A DNA stretch of 64,000 nt, taken from positions 98,006,436-98,070,435 of the forward strand of contig OZ005662.1 of NCBI GenBank assembly GCA_963930645.1, read 5' to 3'. This document shows positions 50,445 through 61,729 of the stretch, in pieces. The position numbers were made by a program, and so were the translations under genes. Within the stretch, counting starts at the first letter, position 1; every line of letters starts with the position of its first letter. This DNA is from Salticus scenicus (taxonomy: Eukaryota; Arthropoda; Arachnida; Araneae; Salticidae). The notes under the pieces were generated by a model. The model was not told where the DNA came from and did no database searches. It worked only from the letters and a program-made list of their open reading frames with translations.

Positions 50445-51781
50445 TAATATAGACTAAAGGTCTATCTTTCAATTAATTTTATTAAGCAGTTTCACATACA
50501 GTGGAAACGTTAATCTTTAAGTTTTAAGGGTTTCAATAAAATAACCCGACCAGTGTTCAACTGTTATAACACATCAAATACACAAGTTTTAACAACAAAA
50601 CAAATTTTATTCAATGAAACACAAAAAAAATATATATTAATAAGTAAAGTATATTCAACAGATTTTCAAAGTATAACATATTTAAAGTTACCTCATTTCA
50701 CAAGTGATGCACAAAATGTAGCAGACTAAACTTCACTATGACAAAAATCATGATACACCATCATCTTCTAAAGAACACATATATTTCACAGATGAAGGAA
50801 AAAATACGCCGCGGTCGCCTCGTTGACCAGCGGGAGACGAAGCATGATTATATCATTTAAAACTGAAGATCACTACCACACTGATTATTTTACTGAAGGT
50901 TGAAGATCACAATTTGCATATCATTAATTCCATAATCTGATAAAAATCACTTATAATTTAATTTAATTCACTATTGGATGCTAGCAACTTTATAACTTGA
51001 TTAAATAGAAAAATTTCACAAACGTAACAAACGCGATTTAAAAAACCGCTAAACAATGTCAACATCGATCAAACTATCAAATTTAACATTCTCATTTCAA
51101 AAACATCGATTATCAATTTTTAATTTTTTAGTTTTCGCGAATAACGAAAAACTTCAAACTTTATCCCCTTTAACAGGGTACAAACTTAACAACAAACTTA
51201 AATATTTAACATTTGTAAAATAACAATAACAAAGGCAGCCATCATTTCTTTAAAAGCAATAGCAAAAAACATGACTAGCTCAGCTGTACCAATATCAGTA
51301 CTTAGCCATCAACAGCTTAGAGCTGCTCAATTATTCACAGACAGTCACTTCATTTTTAATTGAAGACTAGCTGCCCATTACTGACAACTGCCGATAACTG
51401 CCGATAACTGCCCCCTAACACTCTCATCGCGATCTTTTTATACTGACTGCCAAGTCAAAAATCTACATATAAACAATGCATTACCATTGCCACTCAACAG
51501 TCAAAGTCAAAAATACATTTTATCATAACTATTTTAATAGAAGTGGCAACAGCAAAAATTAAGAAAATTATGCAGAGCAAATTTGGCAACAGCAACAATG
51601 TAAACAGAAAGTCGCTAGTAATGGCGCGATGTAAATAGAAGATGGCTGACCGAGTTTAAATAGAGAAAACTTTTAAATTCAAATTAAAGGTAAGTTAACA
51701 ACTATATATATAAAATATAAGCATTTATATTCATAAAATTAATAATTTTTTTTTATGTGCGAGGACAATTGATAGATATCA
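50445..51781 (-). repeat. Copia 5' LTR
   Basis: 1337 bp, the same ends as the 3' LTR at a constant offset of 6108. It keeps C at 51032 and 51627 where the other LTR has T. It should carry the element's promoter on the minus strand; I could not fix a start site. Confidence 0.94.
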
Positions 51782-51782
51782 G

Positions 51783-52620
51783 TAAATAGGCGAGCATTCC
51801 GAGGACCAAAGCATGGAATTTTCCCAATGATAGAAAGTGGTGTTCATCTATGGTGTTCATCAACAAAAATCATCGTACGTCAGTACAGATACTTTTACCA
51901 GATCGCTTAAAGAATATTTTGTTCACAGAAAACCCCAAGGAAAGACATTATTAATTCTGGACAGTCATGCATCGCACTTCAACTGTTATGACTTGCTGGA
52001 ATTTGCGGACAAGAATAACATTATAATTGTATGCCCAGCCATACGACACAAGCTCTTCAGCCTCTTGACCAGCCTTTTTTTCAGCCACTAAAACACTCTG
52101 CAGAACTGATTGGTAGAGCTTGGAAAAGGGCAGATTCTGTTGACACTGCTATTAATGGTTTACGGGAGACAAGAATTTTTACTCTAAACCAAGCAGGGAT
52201 TCTAAACCACTTCTTTTCCATAAGTGAAGAATTGAAACAGACAGGTAAACAGTCCCAAATTTCTGAATCAACATCATTCCCGACAAAAATATTGCACCAA
52301 ATTTTCCCTGTACCTAGGTTAGAGGAAAGATGCAAGAAAGATACAGTCGGCTAAGGTTATTACATCCCAATAGCACGTCCAAGAAAAAAAATCTAAAATC
52401 AGCTGTTAAATTTATCAAAGCGTTAAAACAGATGTGATGGACATGCCCATTGAAAAGGACGAAAGTGATCCTACAAACAATTGCCTCGAATATGAGGAGA
52501 ATTACTATTTCACAAAAGAAACAGTGGATTGGATAAATTGCATAAAATGCTATAAATGGTTACATGAATAATGTACAATGTACGGGGATCTGTGCAATGT
52601 TTGCAGGAAAGCGAAAATTA
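51783..52620 (+). pseudogene. Pogo transposase C-terminal part (DDE_1 and PHD-like finger), broken
   Basis: From 51783 to about 51835 the HTH-type frame continues (RRAFRGPKHG…). From 51837 a DDE_1 catalytic half follows, with GKTLLILDSHASHFNCYD (second Asp) and IIVCP. A one-base shift near 52034 moves the rest, SHTTQALQPLDQPFFQPLKH, into another frame up to 52354. Further down, 52484-52610 encodes CIKCYKWLHE, a stop, and CNVCRK: remains of a C-terminal PHD-like zinc finger known from Jerky-type insect elements. The first catalytic Asp region and the CENP-B-type second HTH are absent. Non-functional. Confidence 0.82.
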
Positions 52621-53160
52621 GAAGAGAAAAAGAAAAATATTATCTGAATAAGTTTGAAATATTTCGTAATATTTTTCCATTATACTTTCTAAACTGTAAA
52701 TATAAAATTTTCAAATATATTTTTAAAAAAATTCAAATATTTTTCAATGGTTTATGTGTTTGATTCTAAATTTTATATCTTGTCTATGGTAACTAAATAT
52801 TTTAATGTTTAGGTTTTTTTTTATTTAATAACTTACGTTTTATATGTTATAAACTACAGAAAAAATTTTATAAACTATTAACCATTGTTAAAATCTTTTA
52901 TTATGTTTTTTACAGGTAGGGCATCTCTCCCACATGAGTGGAGCATCTCATCCGCAACTTCGGGAGAGAGTGCCAAATGTAGTAATGCCGCAATTTAATT
53001 TTTTTCTTTAGAAAGTTTACAGTATGGTACAAAAAAAACTACTTAGTATTAATAAACAATATCTATTATGTATTTACCACAAATTTTCATTGTCATTGTT
53101 AATACCCTATTTATTTTATAGCTCCCTTTCCATCTCACAGCATCTGTCCCGGAATTACCT
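52621..53160 (+). other. 3' non-coding part of the outer pogo element
   Basis: AT-rich up to the inverted terminus at 53160. Contains the subterminal pieces gcatctctcccac and gggagagagtgcc at 52920-52975. No domain in the small frames. Confidence 0.6.
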
Positions 53161-53162
53161 TA

Positions 53163-54050
53163 TGTTATTCAAGTTCACTATTGCATGTTTTGTACAGAAA
53201 ATGAAGTAAATACCACCACTGGTTTGTATAGAGGGACACTCAAAAGTATTCTAAAGCATTTGTTCTGTGAGAGTTCGTTTCAAAGCCCTTTTTTCTATAT
53301 TCTATATATTTGTTCAGTATTCCAAAGCATCTGTTCTATGAAAGCATTCATTCTATGAAATTCCTTTAAACAAAATTTTAATAACTCTACTTTGAACAAA
53401 TCTTAATAAAACTGAAATATGTTATTCATATGCACAAAAGAAGGCTTTCTAAAGAAGGTAGTATAAATAGCATTAGATTTACAAGGCCACACAAAAAATT
53501 CAGCTGCATTGAGGGCTTTTATTAGAAATTTGCTGGAATTGCACTTTCGTTTACATTTAAGAGATTTGACAATGTTTAACATTTTTTAAGTATTAATATG
53601 ATTTCAATTTGTGTATCTATTTGTCTGAATGTCCATCTGTTTGTCTGCCCGGCCCTAGAGTCCGTAAACATTTTCAGAATTTTTAAAACATTATCTATGT
53701 TATTCAAATATACTATGGAATGTTCCTTATTTTAAATGGCATTAATAGGTCCTGTGCAACTGGTTTGTGTACAGGGACACTCAAAAAAATGGCAATGCAT
53801 TGCATTTTAGAAAAAACATTTTTATAAATTACATTTAAAGAACTTTCTATTGTAAAAAAAAAAAAAATTAATCAACATTTATTGTTAATATGCTACAATT
53901 ATATTTTGCATAGAACATAATTTTGTTAACCTTCAGATTTACAGGGCTACACTAAAATATTCAGATACATTAAGGACTGCAAATAGAATATAAGGGCTAA
54001 GTTTTCTTTTTTCTGTTAAGCATTTTTAACACTTTCTAACAATGTTAAAG
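53163..54050. repeat. Degenerate tandem repeat II, right part
   Basis: Continuation of 38925-39780 after the pogo insertion. gagggacactcaaaagtatt at 53232 and acagggacactcaaaa at 53774 match the left-side phrases, and cactttctaacaatg at 54030 matches 38925. If the inserted elements are removed the ~175-bp and ~590-bp spacings continue across the junction. Confidence 0.72.
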
Positions 54051-54904
54051 AAAATGATTGGAAATTCAATTAGCCGTATGCCTTTCAGAACTAGTACTGT
54101 CTGTTCATTGAGTGATTACATATGCAAAGCCCATTGAAAGTTTTACAATACAACAATTATGTACATTGGGAAAGTGCTATTAATCAATGAGTTCTGCATG
54201 ATTCTCCGTTCTTGTTATTAAATATTGTTTATAATACAGATTTAAAATGGTCATTTGAGGGTTATAATTTAATTAGCAAATAACTATTGCAATAAGAATA
54301 TTAAGTACTTATATTTGATTTTATTGTACTTATAAGTTAAATAAATTACTCATTAATAAAATTTACTTTAAATTTATAAATACATACTTCTGTATAAATT
54401 TATAATTTTATTACCTCTAGTAAATGAATCTGTATAAGATCCAAATTCGATGACTTTAACAGTTATAATAATGACTGTAAAAAAATATTACTCATAATGT
54501 CGTAATCAATATATATTTGCATAATTATTAGTAGAAATTTGATCATTTCATCACGATGATACACATTTTAAAATATTTTTGCACATTTGGGTATTTAATC
54601 TTTTCGAAGGAGAAAAAAAAAAATCAGTATCATATAGTTTTCAAATAACGTTCATTAAATTCAACTTGCATAGCTCTAAAGAGCAGGTTCCTTTTGCCAA
54701 TAGCATGACTGCCAAACTGATAGCGTTTGCTTATAATAAACAAACTTTTTCTCACCATCAACTACATACACTATCTACCAATAAGTATTTGGACACATTC
54801 GAATTTAGAGGTTTTGTTAAATATTTAGAAAATTTCTTTAGGAATTGTCTTGGAACATTGGTAATGTAAAAGAGCATGTTATGCCTAATCTATTTCAGCA
54901 AAAG
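54051..54904. other. AT-rich stretch, nothing recognised
   Basis: No conserved frame, RNA or clear repeat. ccaataagtatttggacac at 54778 resembles the inner end of a Tc1-type terminal repeat, but no partner was found. Confidence 0.5.
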
Positions 54905-55248
54905 TTCTGTACTGAAGAGGAAAAGGGGACCAGTAAAAAATTAAACAAAAATCAAAAAGTTATGGATCAACCTGAAAAAAGTAATGCATAAAATGTGTTT
55001 TGGCTGTAGCACGTTATTATGAGGTAGCAGCATATATTCATCCACATATCTTTTCTTTAGAAAATTAAATAAATCAACCCACTTTTTAAATTATAATGCA
55101 TAGGGTATCAGATCTAGTGCAAAGTATTTTGAGGAAATTCATCATACTACATTAGACACAGCATACTGCAATCAGAATGTAAAATTGTTAAATATATTAT
55201 GAAATATGAGCATTTTTACTAAATAATTTTTAACTAAGCATGTGCTAG

Positions 55249-55287
<39 letters not shown>

Positions 55288-56025
55288 TTGCATTTTAATA
55301 GCCAAAAGTATTGAGCAACTTACATGGAAACTCCAAATAAATATTAAGTAAATTAAAAAAGTTATGAGAGATAGAATGAACAAAATTTCAGTTCTCTGAA
55401 AATACATACTAAACCGTAAGGGGTTTTACTCACATTTTTATTTTTATTCAATCAATGCACAATGGTAATACAGTATTCACTGATTGTAAATAAATATTGA
55501 TGAAACCCCTATCATCTTTCTTTTTTCTGAGAATTAAAATCCTGATCATTATATCTCTGATAACTTTTTGAATTTATACGATGTATGTTTGGATTTTGAT
55601 ATAAATTGCTCAATACTTTTTGCTATTAAATTATGGAAATAAATTTTTTTTTTAAGCTAGCACATGCATAGTTAAAAATTATTTGGTAAAAATGCTCTAT
55701 TTCGGATGATAATTACCATTTTTGCATTTTAATTCCGGTATGCTGTGTCTAATGTAGCATGCCAAATTTCCTAAAAATGGCTTTGCTTTGGGTCTAATAC
55801 CATATGTGTCATAATTGAAAATGTGATTTTTTTTTTTTTTAACATTATATCTCCATAAATATATGTGGTAGCCTCATAAAAATTTATACAGATAATGAGA
55901 AAAATCCTTATAATCACGTGTTACAGCCAAAACGTATTTTAAGCATTACTTTTTACAGGGTGATCCAAAGCATTTTGATTTTTGTTTAATTTTTTACTGG
56001 TCCCCTTTTCACCGAAGAGATTTCA
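54905..56025. repeat. Long inverted repeat (foldback-like element)
   Basis: The left arm, about 54905-55405, pairs with the right arm, about 55510-56025. Matched landmarks: aaaaggggaccagtaaaaaa (54918) with its reverse complement at 56000; ttttggctgtagcacg (54998) at 55930; acattagacacagcata (55149) at 55740; tttttaactaagcatgtgct (55226) at 55660; aaaagtattgagcaa (55304) at 55605; agttatgagagat (55360) at 55555. The spacer is about 105 bp. The arms are perhaps 80% alike, with a 31-A run at 55253 in the left arm. Could be a Tc1-like or Foldback MITE; exact ends and target duplication are not resolved. Confidence 0.85.
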
Positions 56026-57308
56026 CTCAGCCTTTTACTAAACAAACACAACATATTATACTTTTCCAAAAACCGGTCAAACAAGTTGATCAACTGCTTT
56101 CTTGAATCTTTCCCCGTATGTCTCCCCACCCCCTGAACCTTTCCCCTGTGTTGTGTTCAGTAAAATGTCGGGGGAAAATATCTTGTGTGACATGGCAATT
56201 ATACTCTCCTACGTCGCATTGTGCTATTTACCCACTGATAAAGACTCTTGATCCGTGTATTTACCATTACCTGTGCATGAGTAAAGTAAGAGCAAACAAG
56301 AGCCAAAATAAGAACCAAGAGTGGGCACATGGGCGGTAATGTTGCCATGGATAATATAAATTTCAATTAGCGAGCTTCGCCCACTAGTGGGTCAATACTT
56401 TTAAATGAATCAATATAATTAATGAATTCTCAAAATTGTATATTATTAATCATAAACTTTTATTCTTTAGAAAAGAAATAATAATAAAAAAATAATAATT
56501 TCTGATTGGGTCAAAATTTGCCCCATGTTCCAACTGCCTTCGGCAATGCAGACCTGTGTGTGCTCACGCGCATGAATAAACGGACATGCACGCTGAGCAC
56601 GATTATTCCTTAACACACCCTTCTCGCCTCTCTTTCTAATAGAAAATAATATGAATTGCACAGAATCGCATAAGAATTTCATTCTCTTCTAGTCTGAGAG
56701 GGTATTAGCATATTTGAATATTTTTATACTCTACGAAAACAAGGTTCTTTAACAATATAATAAAATAAACATACAGGATCGCTGAAAAATTTAAAGATAT
56801 ATTAAGAGATAAATGTGGAAATTCCTTGAATTTTTTTTTTTTTACTTGATTAATGATTGATTTAATTTATGATTTGTTATCTAATGAAAAGAGATGTAAG
56901 ATTTTTTTAATACGTACTGAACACAAAAATTTCAATTAGCACTATTACTAAATTTTTTTTTCGTTCAATTTGAGCAAAATTATTTACCTTACAGAAATAA
57001 ATTCGCACATCTTTATTAAAAATGTGTCGAAAGTCGAATGGATGGAAAATGATACATCACACATAAATTAATAAGTGCTTTCCACATTATAGAACTAGAA
57101 TAATTATAAATTAAAAAGAACTTTTTGTATACTATTTTTTTTTATTTTCTGTTGAATCATATAAACTTGACATTTTATGTATTAATATATACTTCTTTGA
57201 AAAATTTTTGATGAATTATCCTATTAACTTGAAAGAAAATGACCAAATGCATAATAAAGAGAGCAATTATAAGAAATTTTCAAATATTTATTAGTTGAAT
57301 AAAAGTAT
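56026..57308. other. Unassigned AT-rich sequence
   Basis: The inverted repeat may extend weakly to about 56085. A more GC-balanced part at 56100-56340 has a short frame (56118-56339) without a recognisable domain. 56510-56650 is also less AT-rich. No gene, RNA or known element end was identified. Confidence 0.45.
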
Positions 57309-57699
57309 TAAAAGAATGCATTGTCATCATGTTCTGAGCTATTCTAAAAGTTTCAAACGTCTAGCTGGCCGGGAAGTTATAGCTACAGAACTATATTAGC
57401 ACTTTATCAATGTGTATAAAATTTTTAAAGGGATAATGAGGTCAATTTTTGTGAGATGCACAATTTAATTTTATATATTTTTTTATTGTTCACGTTTAAG
57501 TAAATGTATTTATTTTCTGCTCGAAAAAAAGTGAACTCATAATTTTTTTTGTCAACAATTAAATTATAAATAAAACTTAAATAGCTAATTTTAAAGGTGT
57601 TGAGGTTATTATTTTCTCCTTTTATAATTAAAAGAAAACATTGTCATCGTGTTCTGAGCTATTCTAAAAGTTTCAAATGTCTAGTTAGTCAGGAAGTTA
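57309..57699. repeat. Pair of 71-bp direct repeats
   Basis: 57309-57379 and 57629-57699 share gttctgagctattctaaaag and the following tttcaaaYgtctag…ggaagtta with few changes, 320 bp apart. Likely two units of a decayed tandem repeat. Confidence 0.7.
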
Positions 57700-57789
57700 G
57701 TTAAAATCGATTGCAAGATTTGTACTGGACAAACAAACAAATAAGAAAGCGAGTTAATAAAAACATGGTAATAATGAGAGACAGAGAGA

Positions 57790-59930
57790 AAATGTTTACA
57801 TATATGTAGAATGTAAAAATAAAACAAATACATGAATTATACACAAGTTAGGAAACACTTTTTAATATTCAGGCCTAGGAGTGGTAAAATACTCTTGAAA
57901 AAGAGAGAAAAGAGACTAAAATGTCTAAAAAGGAGACTGAAAAGAGACTAAAATAGTTAAAAAAGAGACTGAAAAGAGACAAGTTTTTTCCTAATAAATG
58001 AATATTACAAACAAAGATGTAAAATTCATGTATATACTGCAGTGGAATACCATGGGGAATGTGGAGGGAGTGGGCACCCTAGGCCTCTGATCATGAGAGG
58101 GAGGAGGGGTCTCCGAAGAAACTTAATCTTTCAGCATATAGGTATATATATCTCTAGTGAAGCTATCATGCCATTATTTTCTTCCCTGCAATTCCATTTT
58201 AAGTTGTAGGTTTCCGTCTAAGGAGCTTTAAAGTGTTAAATGTGACCATAGAACGACAACTCCAAAACCAAAAGAAAACTCATCTATATTTCTGCAAATC
58301 CTAAATAAGGTGGGGCAAATGAGGCCACCAGTGAGAATTTCGTCCCTGGCTTCTACAGTTGTGAGTCTACCACTGATATTCTTCTTTCTTTTTTTTTACA
58401 TGGGGGAAAAAAAATGTGTACAATGTATTGTTTACAAAACTGAATGTCAGCTTGCATCGTATGTAAGAAAAATTATATTTGTAACAAAATTTATAGTAAT
58501 ACCAGAATTACAAGTATTTGCTAAATCTTATAGAATCCAAATGTTTACAGAATTGTTCTATAGAAGTTCTAAATTAAAATGCATCACAGATGCCGCTAAA
58601 TTCTAATTCCTGAATATATGTAAAATAATTTTTAATAACACATAAGTTACTGGTACATATATAACGAGGTGGGGAATTCACCAAAAATCTTACCAGCCAG
58701 CAATATAAAATTGGAAACTTAAGACAGAATAACAGTTACATTACATGTACTACATGATATGCCCAATAACAAAAACTTCTATACCAACCTGCGGTAAAAT
58801 GAAATTTAATTATGACCTAAAAATGTTTGCTACTTTAATAGGCAACAAAAATTCTGGAATGAAGAAAATGAACTTAAATTCCGTGATTACATCATTGCCT
58901 TTTGCATGTGGTGAAGGAATAAACTTATTGCACCATGACAAGAAAAGTGACACAAGTAAAATAATAGCAATTTTGAGTTTACATTAAAAAATATATATAT
59001 GATGTGCCCTCAACGTGCAACTTTTTTTCTTCAATGTAATTTTTTTTTTCTGTATTTTACATTCTATATAATATTTTAACATCCCCATTTAAGAGTTAAA
59101 ATCTATTACATTAATCTGAAAGTGAATCTTTGAAGAATGGGTAAAGAAAAAATATCATTGGAAATAGCATGAAAAAAGCTAGAAAAGAGACTAATTGAAC
59201 AAAAAAGAGACAAATAGCTAGAATAGGGGTCCTAGGTCTGAATATTACAGGACAAAAAAAAGAGACAGTGAATGATTAAGAAAATACTATTACTAAAATA
59301 ACAGCAAGAGAGTAATATGTATTGCTCATAAATTATGACACTTTCTCATATTATGGAGCATAGTTCCAGTAAAACTTAGTCTGAGCCAGATAATCATTGA
59401 GTGATATTTTTCCCCCCTTAATAAACCAAAATAATGTAATGGTAAAGGGAAAAAAAAAAAAACTAGAAATAAATATCATGCATAACGCACAACACAAGTT
59501 ATGAAACACTTGTCCGTATCGAGGAATAAAGTTACAGTAAAATTTAAAAAAGATACAGAGAATGATTAAATGTGTGAAGTGTAAAAAAAGAAAAAAAAAA
59601 AAGTAATGCCATGCATAACTCGCAAGTTATGAAACATTTTCCCATATTCCAGAATAAAATTATAGTAAAAGTAAGAGCTATATACAGAATGATAATACGT
59701 ATATAATTTAAAAGGACAAGAAAGTAAAACACTCATGCATTACGAACAAGTAATGAAATATTTTCCAATAACTATGAGGTATAATTGCAGTAAAACTAAG
59801 AGAGATTCAGAGAAGATTGAAAATATAGTTTAAAAACAAAATCGGAAATAAATCATACATTATGCACAAGTTATAAAATACTTTCCCATTTTAGTATTAG
59901 TAAGAGATTCCGATAATTCAGTCCATGATA
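57790..59930. repeat. Degenerate tandem repeat III (~125-bp period), interrupted
   Basis: The phrase gcacaagttatgaaacatttt and its following cccatatt…aataaa…tacagtaaaa recur near 57843, 59325, 59490, 59625, 59748 and 59865 at spacings of about 117-166 bp. A TIR element occupies 57870-59240. Copies are much diverged. Confidence 0.65.
57870..59240. mobile_element. hAT-like non-autonomous element with 6-bp target duplication
   Basis: 1371 bp. Ends CAGGCCTAGGAGTGG and, in reverse, CAGACCTAGGACCCC. The target duplication AATATT at 57864-57869 and 59241-59246 is exact. AAAAGAGACT motifs cluster near both ends (57900-57980 and 59175-59215), as subterminal transposase sites do in hAT elements. Two short frames (58310-58606 and 58745-58987) show no known domain, so I treat it as non-coding. 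Superfamily by ends and duplication only. Confidence 0.75.
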
Positions 59931-60150
59931 ATTGAGTATAACTGATAACTGAGTATATAATGAATAACTGACAAGGGAAGTATGAATCAGTAAAACTGCT
60001 ATTGAAACAAAACCAAGCTTGAATTAAACAGCATGGTCGAAAACATTGGGTACAGTACAAATTTGCTGCAACAACCCCCATGGGGGCACAATGTGACCCC
60101 CTAATAGTTTCAGTTATTTCTAAAAAAGCCAACAAAACACGCAATGCAGT

Positions 60151-60245
60151 GAGAATGGATGGTGCAGTGGTAGTTTGCTTGACTTCTGATACGGAGGTCC
60201 TGGGAGCGAGTCCCCACAAAGGCATTTTGTTTATTTTTATTTTTT
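60151..60245 (+). mobile_element. tRNA-derived SINE, copy 1
   Basis: A Pol III A-box-like TGGTGCAGTGG at 60160-60170 and a B-box-like GGGAGCGAGTCCCC at 60202-60214 lie at tRNA-like spacing. A stem of GACTTC/GAGGTC resembles an anticodon arm. No acceptor stem closes, so it is not a functional tRNA gene. A T-rich tail follows (ttgtttatttttatttttta). A second copy lies at the right end of the window on the other strand. Confidence 0.72.
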
Positions 60246-60297
60246 ATTTCAACTGAAATATTTATTTTTTACATTCTTAATTATATTAAATCATTCT

Positions 60298-61391
60298 CAG
60301 ACCTGCCAACTGCTACGAATAATTCGTAATTGCTACGAATTTGGGCCGTAAACTACGACGCTACGAAAATCGGCTCAAAATTACGAATTTTTATCTAGCA
60401 CCAAAATTGCAACATTTCTGACATTTTGCCTTGTGATTCTCAATCTTTTTCCATCCACGCCATAAATGTCAATTTTCATTTTAAACTTGCTTTATTAGCT
60501 TCTAGAATGTATAAAGAGATAGAATTGTTGAATATTTCTAATTCGTGTATTTTTTTGTGCCCTCCTCGCTCCCCACCCCACCCCCTAACGATCGGCAAAC
60601 AAACGCCTTACGAAAGCCTTGGGATTTTTCCGGAACATGAATGTCAATGTTTTTTTTTAAACTTACTTAATTAGATGCTAGAACCTATAAGGAAGTAGAG
60701 TTGTTCAATATATAACTCAATTTTATTTTTTTACCTCCCCCCCCCCCCCCACTCATCCATGATTAAAGGCCTACAGAAACTGTTGAATGTGTTTAATAAT
60801 TATATTTTAACATTTTTAAAACAATTATCCCAATGCTAAGATTAGAATTTTTTTAAATCATTATAATTTTTAAAATTATACTCATAAATTAAACACACAA
60901 CAAAAAATATTTATTTAATAGGTAGTATTTTTGCTGAATTTTAATGGCTGGTTAAATATAGTGTAAAAACAGGAATTCTGCATTTTTAATAAAATTATTT
61001 TATATCTGGTTTCATTAATCATGTTTGTTTCTTAAACAGTTTTTCATTGTATATAAACACTAATGCAAATTATTTAGGTAAAATTAATAACTTTTTAAAA
61101 AATGTTTAATCTGAGGTGGGGGGGGGGGGCATTAAACATAATGTGGCCAGATTTCGGTGGCAAATAAAACTGGATGTCTGGCATCCGGCAGTGCATATTA
61201 TCTGTGGAAAATTTTTCATCAGGACTGAGAATAGTACCTAGCAGATTATATGCAAGAAAATACAGCAATATACATACATTTATTTGTTCAGGATTCGTGT
61301 GTCGCAGGATAAAAATGAACCAATCAACCATCCAATCTATTTTTAAAATTGGTGTGCTACTAATTGTCATTTTCAAATGTTGGCAGATATG
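60298..61391. mobile_element. TIR MITE family X, copy 1 (6-bp target duplication)
   Basis: 1094 bp. Left end CAGACCTGCCAACTG; right end in reverse CATATCTGCCAACAT. The target duplication CATTCT at 60292-60297 and 61392-61397 is exact. It has an internal direct repeat (about 60465-60585 and 60640-60750), each ending in a C-rich run (ccccaccccaccccc, cccccccccccc). Related in reverse orientation to 61730-62831. Ends resemble those of the hAT at 40749. No coding. Confidence 0.72.
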
Positions 61392-61397
61392 CATTCT

Positions 61398-61723
61398 TTT
61401 ACAAGAAAATATTAATTATATTAAAACGTTTTTTTTTTTTTTTTTTTTTTTTTCAGTGTGGGCAGTTTAATGATTTTATTTTTAACCAATTTATTTATTT
61501 ATTAAATTTAAAGAAATTAGTAATTTAGCGGGAAATACTTTTATATTACATTTAGATATGATTTTGTTAATGACTACATTCAGATAAAATTTTGTAAATA
61601 ATTACGTTTTATGCAAATTTTAATTTTTTTTTTTTTTTAACAACGACATTAATAGCAAAAGTTAATCGTTTGCTTTCAATTGTATTATTTATTCATGCAA
61701 TTTTTTGCATGAAAAACTTGTTG
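61398..61723. other. Short AT-rich spacer
   Basis: Contains a T25-type tract at 61431-61455 and a second T-run at 61626. No feature otherwise. Confidence 0.6.
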
Positions 61724-61729
61724 CTTAGC

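Larger units (their letters stand above)
44337..51781 (-). mobile_element. Full-length copia-type LTR retrotransposon
   Basis: 7445 bp, transcribed from the minus strand. It has two 1337-bp LTRs, a primer-binding site, a purine tract and a gag-pol region ordered gag, protease, integrase, reverse transcriptase, RNase H, which defines Ty1/copia (Pseudoviridae). Target duplication GTAAA on both sides. LTRs differ at only two positions I could find, so integration is recent. The only coding damage seen is one UGA between integrase and reverse transcriptase. It inserted at the right border of the hAT element. Confidence 0.95.
39783..53160. mobile_element. Jerky-like pogo transposon, outer element of the nest
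   Basis: Ends are inverted, AGGTAATTCCGGGAGAG on the left and AGGTAATTCCGGGACAG read in reverse on the right. TA target duplications lie at 39781-39782 and 53161-53162. An uninterrupted relative of the target, gaaatatgttattca near 53413, confirms the empty site. TA targets and a DDE_1 transposase on the right (51837 onward) place it in the pogo branch of Tc1/mariner. Removing the nested hAT and copia leaves about 2.34 kb, shorter than a complete element; the first half of the DDE domain is missing. Non-functional. Confidence 0.88.

Noticed and set aside
54770..54800. Tc1-type terminal repeat (ccaataagtatttggacac)
   Set aside because: No inverted partner was found within a few kb, so no element can be defined.
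58310..58987. Two ORFs of 98 and 80 codons as genes
   Set aside because: They lie inside a TIR element, show no recognisable domain and have composition like the surrounding AT-rich DNA.
60151..60225. A functional tRNA gene
   Set aside because: A- and B-box-like sequences are present but no acceptor stem pairs and the loop gives no convincing tRNA; a related copy has a different loop and the same T-rich tail, which fits a SINE.
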